64,000 nt of DNA from positions 124,001 through 188,000 of the forward strand of contig NZ_JAJUBC010000005.1 in NCBI RefSeq assembly GCF_028683095.1, in the 5' to 3' direction. The translations under genes and the position numbers were made by a program. The notes under the pieces are model-generated. The model worked only from the letters and a program-made list of their open reading frames with translations, had not been told where the DNA came from and did not search any database. Below are positions 56,382 to 64,000 of the stretch, piece after piece; position 1 is the stretch's first letter, and each line of letters begins with the position of its first letter. This stretch comes from Enterovibrio gelatinilyticus (lineage in GTDB: Bacteria; Pseudomonadota; Gammaproteobacteria; Enterobacterales; Vibrionaceae).

Positions 56382-58999
56382 TGAGCATGTCGATGAATAA
56401 AAAAGCCTATATTGTCCCTCACACTCATTGGGACCGAGAGTGGTACTTCAGCACTGAAGAGTCACAGGTTCTGCTGACGTTCACCATGAAGCAGATGCTT
56501 GATGAGCTGGAAAAAGACGACAACTTACCTTGCTTCGTGCTTGATGGTCAGTCCGTCATGTTGGAAGACTACTTAAGTGTGGTTCCCGAAGACACCGATC
56601 GCGTCAAACGCCTTGTCGAAAGTGGCAAATTGCTTGTGGGCCCTTGGTACACGCAAACCGACCAATGTGTGGTACATGGAGAGTCCCAGATCCGCAATCT
56701 GATGTGGGGTTGCCGTGATGCTGAGCGTTTCGGCAAGTTGATGGACATCGGCTATGTTCCAGATTCTTTTGGTCAAAGTGAGCAATTACCGCAGCTATTG
56801 CAGCACTTCAACATCGATAAATGCGTATTCTGGCGCGGGATTTGGGAGGGCATTTGCCCAAGCACAGAGTTTGTGTGGCGCGCTCCTGATGGCAGTAAAG
56901 TCACCACAGCGGTATTGGAATTTGGCTACAGCGCCTTTCAAGGCATGAAGCCGATGAACGAGCACTTAGATGCGATGGATCAGAAAATGAACCAACGCTT
57001 CTGGCCCGGTGAGCGCGAACACTTCTTGTTCATGGGTGGACACGATCAGAAACCTTGGCAGGCAGAAACGGCTGAAGCCATCAAAGCAGCCAATAACCAA
57101 CGAGAGCATGAATACCAACTTTGTACCTTTGACGATTACTTTGCCGCAACCTGTTCTGGTGGGCTGCCGGAAGTACAAAGTGAGATGCTTTACGGTAAAT
57201 ACAGCCGTATTCACCGTGGTATTTATTCCACGCGCTATGACATTAAAAAACGCAATGCGGATGTTGAAAACCTGCTGATTAATCAGTTGGAGCCACTGCT
57301 AACTGTTGCTAACTATCATGGCCTTGCCTATCCGTATGGCCTGATGGAGAAGAACTGGAAGCAGTTGATGCAAAGCCATGCACATGACTCGATTGGTGGA
57401 TGTAATACAGATTCCGTTAACCGTCAGGTCGATGCGCGTATCTCTGCTGTTCAGGAAAACGCGGAGCGTTTGAAAGACATCACACTGAAACAATTGGCTG
57501 ACGCATCCACGAAAGGTCTGGATGGCGAATATGTGTTGGTGTTCAACCCACTGCCGTATGTGCGCGATGCTATGGTTGAGTTGGAGTTAGTGCTGCCGAC
57601 GCGCTGTTTCTCGCTCTCTGACGGAACTACCAACGTTGAGTTTGAGCCACTGTCGTGTGAAAAGGTCAACATCAACGCCATTGTTCAAGACCCAACCACC
57701 CTGGGTGATGAAATGTACCGAACCTGGTACCGTCATCACGTCGTGGCATCCTTAAAACAGATGACGGCCTGCGGCTATAAGAACCTGCTAGTGACGCGCT
57801 TAGATGACGTAGAACCTACTTTCAGCGCACAACAAACGGACGTGATGTCAGGAACCGTTCTGGACAATGCTCACCTAACCGTCAGCATTAACGCGCAGGG
57901 CCAAGTGGCGATGAGTCATAAGGCATCTGGCCAGCATTGGGACAATGTATTGTCTTTGGTTGATGGCGGCGACGACGGCGACAATTATGATTTTTCTAAA
58001 CCGTACAACGATCACTTGGTGATGTTTGCGGTGAAAGAGAACGGAGTCAGCGTTCAGCATGGCGAACTGCAATCTCGTGTTGCTATTCAATACTCCGCTA
58101 AGCTGCCTTTGAACCTGCAAGAACGTGCAGATAACGTCTGCTCTGTCACTCAAGAACTCGAGCTGGTTATTTCATTGGCAGCAGACAGTGATCAACTTGA
58201 AATCACTGTGAACATCGACAACAAGGTTGATGACCATCGTTTGCAACTGCACATTAACGGCGGCTTTATTAATGCAGACAGCATCGCCGATCAGCCAATT
58301 GGCTTGATCCGTCGTCACGATGATAGTGAAGCATTATCAATTTGGTCTGAGCAGCACTGGACGTCCTGCCCTGCGCCAATCTACCCGATGCAAAGCCTTG
58401 TTGCGGGAGAAACTCTGGAAGGCGGACTGGCGGTACTCACGAATGGTATTCGTGAATATCAGCAATACCCGTCTTCAATCGCTGTCACTTTATTCCGCTC
58501 GGTGGGTTATGTCGGCAAGCCTGAGCTGCAATATCGTCCGGGTCGCCTTTCGGGTCTACCTGATGAAAGCCCTGATTCACAGCTTCGCACGTCGCTAAGC
58601 TTCACTCTGGCATTGCATCCGTTCACAGGTAACGTCATGGAAGCGGGCCTGTGCCATCGCGTGAAGTCTTGGCTGACAAAACCGGTCGCACTCCATAACG
58701 GTGTCGTTCAGCGATTTATGATTGCGCCTCCCGCTTTTGAAGCCCCAGCCGATTACAGCCTGTTTAATTATGCTCACCCAACCCTTGCCGTCTCTGCCAT
58801 CAAAACAGCAGAAGACGACAAGCACGCCTTTGTGGTGCGCTTAATTAATGACAGCAATCAACCGACCACTTTGGGTGAATTGCCAACAGGATGGAAAGTC
58901 GATATTGCTGATGGACTCGAGCGCACTATCAGCCTCGCAAGCAACCATACCGAGGTCGCACCTCAAGGCATGATTGCTTTGCGCTTAAAGCGAGAATAA
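56381..58999 (+). CDS. GH38 alpha-mannosidase (MngB-like)
   Basis: 872 residues, close to E. coli MngB (877), which cleaves mannosyl-glycerate-6-phosphate after PTS uptake. The GH38 zinc/active-site start IVPHTHWDREWYFSTEES, the nucleophile Asp in VPDSFGQSEQLPQLL (near 127) and the substrate loop FLFMGGHDQKPW are intact. The middle three-helix bundle and C-terminal beta domains are of normal size. Cytoplasmic, no signal peptide. Translationally coupled to EIIC. Confidence 0.93.
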   Translation: MSMSMNKKAYIVPHTHWDREWYFSTEESQVLLTFTMKQMLDELEKDDNLPCFVLDGQSVMLEDYLSVVPEDTDRVKRLVESGKLLVGPWYTQTDQCVVHGESQIRNLMWGCRDAERFGKLMDIGYVPDSFGQSEQLPQLLQHFNIDKCVFWRGIWEGICPSTEFVWRAPDGSKVTTAVLEFGYSAFQGMKPMNEHLDAMDQKMNQRFWPGEREHFLFMGGHDQKPWQAETAEAIKAANNQREHEYQLCTFDDYFAATCSGGLPEVQSEMLYGKYSRIHRGIYSTRYDIKKRNADVENLLINQLEPLLTVANYHGLAYPYGLMEKNWKQLMQSHAHDSIGGCNTDSVNRQVDARISAVQENAERLKDITLKQLADASTKGLDGEYVLVFNPLPYVRDAMVELELVLPTRCFSLSDGTTNVEFEPLSCEKVNINAIVQDPTTLGDEMYRTWYRHHVVASLKQMTACGYKNLLVTRLDDVEPTFSAQQTDVMSGTVLDNAHLTVSINAQGQVAMSHKASGQHWDNVLSLVDGGDDGDNYDFSKPYNDHLVMFAVKENGVSVQHGELQSRVAIQYSAKLPLNLQERADNVCSVTQELELVISLAADSDQLEITVNIDNKVDDHRLQLHINGGFINADSIADQPIGLIRRHDDSEALSIWSEQHWTSCPAPIYPMQSLVAGETLEGGLAVLTNGIREYQQYPSSIAVTLFRSVGYVGKPELQYRPGRLSGLPDESPDSQLRTSLSFTLALHPFTGNVMEAGLCHRVKSWLTKPVALHNGVVQRFMIAPPAFEAPADYSLFNYAHPTLAVSAIKTAEDDKHAFVVRLINDSNQPTTLGELPTGWKVDIADGLERTISLASNHTEVAPQGMIALRLKRE

Positions 59000-59047
59000 A
59001 CCGTCACGCGATGCCCTCAAAACCATGAGGTGAGATCGCGCTAATAA

Positions 59048-59070
59048 AGGCCACGCTGTCTAGGTGGCCT
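59048..59070 (+). terminator. Weak hairpin after the mannosidase gene
   Basis: AGGCCAC / GTGGCCT arms with a nine-base loop, followed by GTTTA only. It may be an RNA processing or pausing site rather than a full terminator, as the operon seems to go on. Confidence 0.35.
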
Positions 59071-59189
59071 GTTTACCCAATCTAACGTCACCTCCTTGAT
59101 GCTGCAAAACTCGCGGCAGGGACAAACTCAACCTAATCCGGTGCACTGAGCGAGTACGTTAAGGCGCACGAACACATAGAAAGACAACG

Positions 59190-59318
59190 ATGACAAAAAC
59201 AATCACGTTCAAAAAACCGTTGGTTAACGGCATCCATGCCCGACCTGAGGCTGAAATTGAAGCAATCCCCCAAACGTTTCAGGCAACGATCACGCTACCT
59301 AAGGGGAACAACTCATGA
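59190..59318 (+). CDS. Short HPr-like fragment coupled to SemiSWEET gene
   Basis: 42 residues, MTKTITFKKPLVNGIHARPE and 22 more. GIHARPE matches the active-site histidine region of HPr/FPr domains (GLHARPA), and the text before it fits strand 1. The remaining half of the domain (about 40 residues) is missing; the frame ends at TGA overlapping the next ATG (ATGA). It may be a broken HPr/FPr gene that now serves as a coupling leader, or a small real protein. Its pairing with PTS genes supports an origin from a phosphocarrier. Confidence 0.6.
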   Translation: MTKTITFKKPLVNGIHARPEAEIEAIPQTFQATITLPKGNNS

Positions 59319-59674
59319 ATCTGTTGAAAATTGTTGCTGCAGTCGCTGTTGCACTCGTGGCTGCTTTTGGGCTTGTTCAGTACCCTAGCCTGCTTGGCTC
59401 TGTTGCTGCCGCATGCACAACCTTGGCCTTTTTACCTCAGGTGATCCATACCATTCGAACCAGAGACACCGCCGCCATCTCACTTGCCATGTATGTCATG
59501 TTTGTTTTTGGCGTTCTGTGCTGGCTCATTTACGGCATTGTATCCAAAGATATGCCATTGATGATGGGTAACGGCGTGACCTTGGTACTATCAAGTGTTG
59601 TGCTTTATCTGAAAATCAAATCCATATCACCTACAAGCCACCTAGACGAAACGCGTCCAGAAGTCGCGCAATAA
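59315..59674 (+). CDS. SemiSWEET sugar transporter
   Basis: 119 residues with three membrane helices after an N-terminal extra hydrophobic segment. The PQ-loop motif TLAFLPQVIHTIRTRDTAAI is the family signature, and the second half (LCWLIYGIVSKD and a third helix) matches SemiSWEETs, which work as dimers and let sugars move down their gradient. It may release or exchange monosaccharide made by the mannosidase. Starts within the stop codon of the HPr-like fragment. Confidence 0.88.
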   Translation: MNLLKIVAAVAVALVAAFGLVQYPSLLGSVAAACTTLAFLPQVIHTIRTRDTAAISLAMYVMFVFGVLCWLIYGIVSKDMPLMMGNGVTLVLSSVVLYLKIKSISPTSHLDETRPEVAQ

Positions 59675-59979
59675 GTTGGCGAGTCATCCGTAAGAGTTAA
59701 CCAATTAAAACAACAAGCGTCAGGCGAAAACCACTGGCTCTATCATCATAGAGCCAGTCCACCTACCAATAGATTTTCACAACGAACTTAGGCGTATACA
59801 CGCGTTTTCACTGTATAAAAAAGATAGAAATACGACGCAAAACCGACACAACATCTTCATCATTTCGAGCAAGAAATTGCCCCTGATTGATCCACCTTCT
59901 GCTTTTGGTTCGCGGCGCTTGTACTCACAGTTTTTTTTCGGTAGTTAAGCCCAAAAGGAAAACACTTAAGGATGAGTGC
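59675..59979. other. Intergenic region with a perfect 11-bp hairpin
   Basis: A perfect hairpin ACTGGCTCTAT-CATC-ATAGAGCCAGT lies at 59733-59758 without a T-run on either strand, so not a standard terminator. A TATAAA near 59815 could be the -10 of the phospholipase gene. No other gene was recognised. Confidence 0.6.
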
Positions 59980-62631
59980 GTGGGTTACCGTGTTATAAAA
60001 CTGTCTGAACTAGCGAGCTATGAATTTGGCAAAATTGAGGGTGCATTTTCAGGGCTGGCTGAGCGAGAGCTCGAAGGCGTACTGCCGCAAGGTATGGCGT
60101 TGAACAAATTCAAAGCTCAACTCGAAGAAGGTCAGTTAGTATTGCTGAGCGATGCCCCAATCACACCCGCACTTCAATTGTCATCTGCGTCATCGGGCGA
60201 TAAAACGTGGCAACTCAACACCGCGACAGAATCAAGCTTTACGCCACAAGCAAAATCCGCGTTTGTGTCTCGCACCAAAGCAAAAGGTTCAGCGTCTCGC
60301 TCTGGCACAAGTTCTGACGCTCAGGCCGTCATAGAGCCCCCTTATACCCCGCAGCCCCCCGTTGAAGATAAACCCGAAAAACCGGGCATAAATTACGAGT
60401 ATTTGTTTGAAGTTGCTTGCTCAGAAAATGCACTTGCCAGTGAAGTAGGTTGTCAATTTGCACTAGGGAAAACGCCGAAAGAAGCCAGCATTGTCAGTTG
60501 GGAAACTAAGCCCTCTGAATACGGCACCGTTTTCTCAGCCAAAGCGACGGATGGCGCACCAAGAAAGCTCATTACAAAAATAGCTAATTCGGAAAAAGGC
60601 GTTACCCGTCAAGAACCCGTAAAACTCAGACCAAAAGGGACTGACGCCGTCAGAGAGGCGTTTATCCCTGTTGTTCCCTCTGTTCAACTCGGCACTCGTT
60701 TAGGGTTTCCAACTGAGGGGTATTACTACCATTTCCATGAACGAAAGCTGGTTCAGGAATATAAGATTTTGGGTGAAAACCGATGGGCGTTTTATGCCAC
60801 TCGTTCAACTCACGAGAAGCTCAATACTGAGCAAGCCATAAATAAATACCAAGGCGCTATTCTTCTTTATTGGAAAATCGACAGCAAGGTCGTGAAAGAT
60901 CAGCACCTCGTTTATCTCGATGCGCCCATCACACGTGAGCAACTGGATAGCCTAAGCGATGAGTGGCTGAACGAACATGGTACATCCATTGATGTACCAG
61001 AACTTCTCGCCACCATGCAAACGAAACAAGCCGCAGAAAAACCCTACAAACCACAAACCGCCAATGCCCCTGCCGATGTGGTCTATGACCATAAAGAACG
61101 CTTACTCATGGGTTCAACGCTCAAAGCCATTAATAACGAAAGATTGGTGGAAAGTGGGTTGCCAGTGGTGAAGGTGAAAACCTTACCCAACAACAAGCTA
61201 ACCATTGGGGTTTTCTTCGATGGAACTGGCAACAATTTAGAAAACGACAGGTATAAAGAAACAAGAGGAAAAACATCACGTACCAATATCGGAAGGCTAT
61301 TTGATGCCTACCCAGAAAAAGAAGGAGAAATAGCAAAAATCTACATTTCTGGTGTTGGCACACTCGACTTCGAGGATCGCGAAGACGCAATAGCAGCCAT
61401 CGACAATGATGAAGATATGGAAACAACTGGAATGGCCACGGGATCATGGGATTTTTTCGGCAATTCAGATGCTTTTGATAAATGGACAAGCTTAATAGGC
61501 CAACTACGCGATACCATTGCAGATCTCGAAGAGTCGGGAAAGTACGACGACATCAATCACATTGAATTTGATGTTTTCGGCTTTAGTCGTGGGGCTGCGC
61601 TTGCACGACACTTCGTAAACGCAGCAAATGTCGGCTTCCCTCACTACGACTCTCCGGTAATACCACCAGACAGTGACGCTGGTACTCGAAGACGCATCCA
61701 GCGCAATCGATTTAGTGTCAACATTGTTCCCCACCTTCTCAGCAGCGAGCACCAAAGAGCGGGCGAAACCTGCCATTATCACATCGATGAATCAAAACAG
61801 GTCAGTGTTCGCTTTGTCGGTATATTTGACACAGTAGGATCCTTTGGAATACCAGGCGACAACAATGAGGATGGCTTCAATCTGATTCTATCTCCATCAA
61901 GTGCAGAAATGGTTTATCACATTACAGCTCACCATGAATATAGGGGGAACTTCCCTCTTACCTCACTAAAAATCGATGGCAAATTGGCAGATAATTTTTA
62001 CGAAGAGGTCTTTCCTGGCGCTCATGCTGATGTAGGTGGGGGCTACCCTTCAATGCTTCAATACGGAAAAAAAGATCTCCCTGACTATCTTGGATTTCCG
62101 ATTGATGACACATACAACCGCGAACTCGTGAAGAAGGTTGATAATTTGGTGCGTCCTAGAGATAGATCAGACTATGAGGCACTCTATGAGAGGTCTTGGG
62201 ATAAAGAAGTTCAACAGAACTATGGAATTCCTAAACAATATGGGCGAGTAAGAAGCAGAGGCGGTACTTTCTATTTTTATCGACTCCAACCAATAAGTAA
62301 CGGGCTTCAAGGCATTACTCAGGAAAGGATGCGACAACAAGCTGAGCTTGCAGGTATCAATTGGGATATATTGGATTACGAACTGCCTGTTGATTATGAC
62401 GGCAATACAGAAATGAAAGCTCTTACTAATAAGCTGCTCAAAGTAGAACCTGGTTGTGTTGATGTTTGCGACTGGCAACAAGAAGTAGAAGCGAACATAC
62501 TGAATTGGGTTCATCGACCACACGACCCTTTAATTAATCCTGGTTGGTACGATGTAAAAACTGATGCATCCAATTTCATCAACGTTGACGAACAAGGCAA
62601 TTATTTCAGGGAGATATTCGACAATGAGTAA
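59980..62631 (+). CDS. T6SS phospholipase effector, DUF2235/Tle1-like
   Basis: 883 residues from GTG 59980, which has AAGGA 7 bases upstream; the frame stays open to a TTG at 59887. Residues 1 to about 400 form an N-terminal region with a Pro-rich linker (PPYTPQPPVEDKPEKPG), probably for delivery. From about 410 the DUF2235 alpha/beta hydrolase starts with IGVFFDGTGNN. The nucleophile elbow is DVFGFSRGAALARHF (Ser near 536) and the Asp/His region is VFPGAHADVGGGYPS (about 680). These are the Tle family features of T6SS antibacterial lipases. No vgrG or adaptor is directly upstream. Overlaps its lipoprotein partner by 8 bp. Confidence 0.88.
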   Translation: MGYRVIKLSELASYEFGKIEGAFSGLAERELEGVLPQGMALNKFKAQLEEGQLVLLSDAPITPALQLSSASSGDKTWQLNTATESSFTPQAKSAFVSRTKAKGSASRSGTSSDAQAVIEPPYTPQPPVEDKPEKPGINYEYLFEVACSENALASEVGCQFALGKTPKEASIVSWETKPSEYGTVFSAKATDGAPRKLITKIANSEKGVTRQEPVKLRPKGTDAVREAFIPVVPSVQLGTRLGFPTEGYYYHFHERKLVQEYKILGENRWAFYATRSTHEKLNTEQAINKYQGAILLYWKIDSKVVKDQHLVYLDAPITREQLDSLSDEWLNEHGTSIDVPELLATMQTKQAAEKPYKPQTANAPADVVYDHKERLLMGSTLKAINNERLVESGLPVVKVKTLPNNKLTIGVFFDGTGNNLENDRYKETRGKTSRTNIGRLFDAYPEKEGEIAKIYISGVGTLDFEDREDAIAAIDNDEDMETTGMATGSWDFFGNSDAFDKWTSLIGQLRDTIADLEESGKYDDINHIEFDVFGFSRGAALARHFVNAANVGFPHYDSPVIPPDSDAGTRRRIQRNRFSVNIVPHLLSSEHQRAGETCHYHIDESKQVSVRFVGIFDTVGSFGIPGDNNEDGFNLILSPSSAEMVYHITAHHEYRGNFPLTSLKIDGKLADNFYEEVFPGAHADVGGGYPSMLQYGKKDLPDYLGFPIDDTYNRELVKKVDNLVRPRDRSDYEALYERSWDKEVQQNYGIPKQYGRVRSRGGTFYFYRLQPISNGLQGITQERMRQQAELAGINWDILDYELPVDYDGNTEMKALTNKLLKVEPGCVDVCDWQQEVEANILNWVHRPHDPLINPGWYDVKTDASNFINVDEQGNYFREIFDNE

Positions 62632-63682
62632 GCTTCATATCGCGCTGTTCCTCAGTCTTTTGGGGTTACATATTTCAGGATGCTCAGAAGAAATTAACGA
62701 TGCGCCAAAAGCCAAATTTGGGAATTCTGGCAGTTTGGATGGCCCTTACAGTATTCGCGATGTATTAATAACAGATACGTCAGGTGCATCTTCTAATCTC
62801 GGTTATGGCTCCGTTAGCAGTTATCCGGGAGCAAGTGCTAGTATTTCAGGTTTAGGTATCCCTGCGCATATTTCTGGTTACTGGAGCAAGCCATCTGATA
62901 CATCGCCACATCCCGTCGCTTATTATCGCCTAGACAGCGCAATAGACAGCAAACTAGCAAAGCAGAAAGTTGCAACGCTAAAAGGTGCTTACACAAAGCT
63001 TAAAGACAAACCCGGCACCATTCAGGTCGTTGTAAATAAAGACCAAATACAGGTGTTTTATACATTCAAATGCTTTGACGTTTATGATGATTGTGAAAAA
63101 AAAGAAGGCGCAGACCCTAATGGATGGATACAGGCAAGCCCTGATGGAAATACTGATGTCGTTATGCTGTTTTCGGGAAAAGGAGAAACGTCCCCAACTG
63201 CGTTTCCTGCATCTCCTTATGATAAAAGGCTAGTCCGGGCAAAAAGCGTCGAAAGCACAAATATCACAGAGCTGATATTAACGAGCGAAAATGGTAAGTC
63301 TTATACCTTGGGTGACAACTTAGATTACCCTACCTCCTTCTCTATTTCGTGGGCAAAGAAAACAAATCCAGAGGCGGATTTTTCCGAGTGGCAGTTCGAA
63401 CGCTATCGATTAAGTGGCGAATTCAACGCCCCAGCGCTTAGTGAAGAGGCAATACAAGCCTACCGCCGCGCCACCAATGGGTATATTAAAACCAGCACAT
63501 TTGACATTTTCGCCGAGGATGACTCGCTATTCATCACATACAGCGCTGCGTGTTTAACTGACACTGTGGGAGAACGCTGTGAAGTTGCCAAAGACCCTGA
63601 AAACCGTTGGCGTTATTTTGACGAAATTGGCCGGCATGCTTTGATATTGTTTCATGGGAAGGGACAAAAAGTGCCCCAGTAA
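62624..63682 (+). CDS. Lipoprotein, probable immunity protein of the phospholipase effector
   Basis: 352 residues from ATG 62624 with AGGGAG 10 bases upstream. Signal peptide II with lipobox LHISGC (Cys near 20), so anchored to a membrane facing the periplasm, where Tle toxins act. The body has two similar halves each with FTFKCFDVYDDCEKK-like and SAACLTDTVGERCEVAKD-like cysteine segments and an LFSGKGE / LFHGKGQ end, suggesting an internal duplication. Family not recognised. The role is inferred from the overlapping position after the effector. Confidence 0.85.
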   Translation: MSKLHIALFLSLLGLHISGCSEEINDAPKAKFGNSGSLDGPYSIRDVLITDTSGASSNLGYGSVSSYPGASASISGLGIPAHISGYWSKPSDTSPHPVAYYRLDSAIDSKLAKQKVATLKGAYTKLKDKPGTIQVVVNKDQIQVFYTFKCFDVYDDCEKKEGADPNGWIQASPDGNTDVVMLFSGKGETSPTAFPASPYDKRLVRAKSVESTNITELILTSENGKSYTLGDNLDYPTSFSISWAKKTNPEADFSEWQFERYRLSGEFNAPALSEEAIQAYRRATNGYIKTSTFDIFAEDDSLFITYSAACLTDTVGERCEVAKDPENRWRYFDEIGRHALILFHGKGQKVPQ

Positions 63683-63741
63683 CTTGAGGAAAATCCCAGC
63701 GCCTTGAATCAGCAATAACGCTATGAATAACAGCAAATAAA

Positions 63742-63867
63742 GCCATTCACCGCCCCTACGATATCCCAATAAGTCCAGGATACAGTGATGTGAAAACAGA
63801 GGTGGCCAACAGGCCCAATAGAAATAATTCTGGAGAATTAGAGAGAGAGATATTTGATAATGCGTGA
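63742..63867 (+). pseudogene. Remnant copy of the phospholipase effector C-terminus
   Basis: One frame reads HRPYDIPISPGYSDVKT and ends EREIFDNA-stop. The true effector tail reads HRPHDPLINPGWYDVKT and ends FREIFDNE-stop. The stop (63865-63867) overlaps the next lipoprotein start by 8 bp, exactly as in the intact pair. Only about 41 codons remain and no start is present, so it is a relic of a duplicated effector-immunity unit. Confidence 0.85.
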
Positions 63868-64000
63868 TGTAAAACGCCTTTTTCTTCCAATGACCATATG
63901 CTTGTTAGCAACGACAGCCTGCACCGATGAAATGAACCCGCAAGGCCCTATTGCGAGATTTGCCAACTCTGGCAGTTTAGATGGACCATACAGCATGGTC
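63860..64000 (+). CDS. Second lipoprotein of the immunity family, cut by window edge
   Basis: 47 codons visible. Signal peptide with lipobox LLATTAC, then DEMNPQGPIARFANSGSLDG, which parallels AKFGNSGSLDGPYSI of the preceding lipoprotein. It is therefore a paralogue, linked to the effector-tail relic before it. GAGAGAGAGA lies upstream as a possible ribosome-binding site. The remainder is beyond the window. Confidence 0.85.
   Translation, partial: MRDVKRLFLPMTICLLATTACTDEMNPQGPIARFANSGSLDGPYSMV

Noticed and set aside
59733-59758. Perfect 11-bp hairpin as an intrinsic terminator of the SemiSWEET gene
   Set aside because: No T-run follows on either strand, so it is only listed as a hairpin.
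32103-64000. CRISPR array or tRNA genes in the accessory region
   Set aside because: No regularly spaced direct repeats with unique spacers and no tRNA cloverleaf other than the tmRNA were seen.

Overview
The window is a Vibrio chromosome (Vibrionaceae). The evidence is the tmRNA tag ANDENYALAA, a 172-residue Hcp of V. cholerae type, serine proteases with GlyGly-CTERM tails as in the Ves proteases, the order pepB-isc-trmJ/suhB/secFD-yajC-tgt-queA, and Vibrio-style small inverted-repeat elements. The species cannot be fixed from this sequence.

Bases 1-14.8 kb are core genome. The end of pepB is followed by the full iron-sulphur operon iscR-iscS-iscU-iscA-hscB-hscA-fdx-iscX on the minus strand, with two IscR-type operators in front of iscR. 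Next come trmJ, then suhB on the plus strand converging on the queA-tgt-yajC-secD-secF operon. Two non-coding inverted-repeat elements, one ERIC-like and one of 162 bp, sit in intergenic gaps. From 14.9 to 18.5 kb there are three tandem secreted trypsin-like proteases with GlyGly-CTERM tails. From 18.6 to 32.5 kb: a CBS-domain protein, acpH, the glyoxylate pair aceB-aceA, divergent oxyR/peroxiredoxin with an OxyR-like site, cutC, a class I polyphosphate kinase 2, a large secreted M66-type metalloprotease with carbohydrate-binding modules, rnfH-ratA, smpB and ssrA.

Right after ssrA, a classic island-insertion point, lies a defence and toxin region (32.5-42.4 kb). It holds a hipBA toxin-antitoxin operon behind four operators spaced exactly 28 bp apart. 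Then comes an AT-rich cassette made of a DNA cytosine methyltransferase, a terminator, and an overlapping three-gene operon: a DUF262 (GmrS-like) protein, a DUF3696-like SMC/ABC-type ATPase and a 318-residue protein of unknown family. An HNH endonuclease and a methyltransferase-HNH fusion follow. The cassette at 34.4-39.6 kb is the best candidate here for a poorly described defence system.

The rest of the window (42.6-64 kb) contains two type VI secretion (T6SS) effector regions separated by a sugar operon. The first is an auxiliary module: hcp with a possible sigma-54 promoter, vgrG, a DUF4123 adaptor, a 1017-residue unrecognised effector candidate and a Sel1-like secreted protein. It is followed by two full copies and one broken copy of a membrane protein whose only strongly variable part is the membrane/periplasmic segment, flanked by gene remnants. 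The sugar operon has PTS EIIB and EIIC, a GH38 alpha-mannosidase, an HPr-like fragment and a SemiSWEET. It lies behind a perfect CRP site and a roughly 500-nt leader that ends in an intrinsic terminator. The last region has a DUF2235/Tle-type phospholipase effector overlapping a lipoprotein (probable immunity) gene, then a decayed second copy of the effector tail overlapping a second lipoprotein gene with the same geometry. This looks like an immunity array built by tandem duplication.
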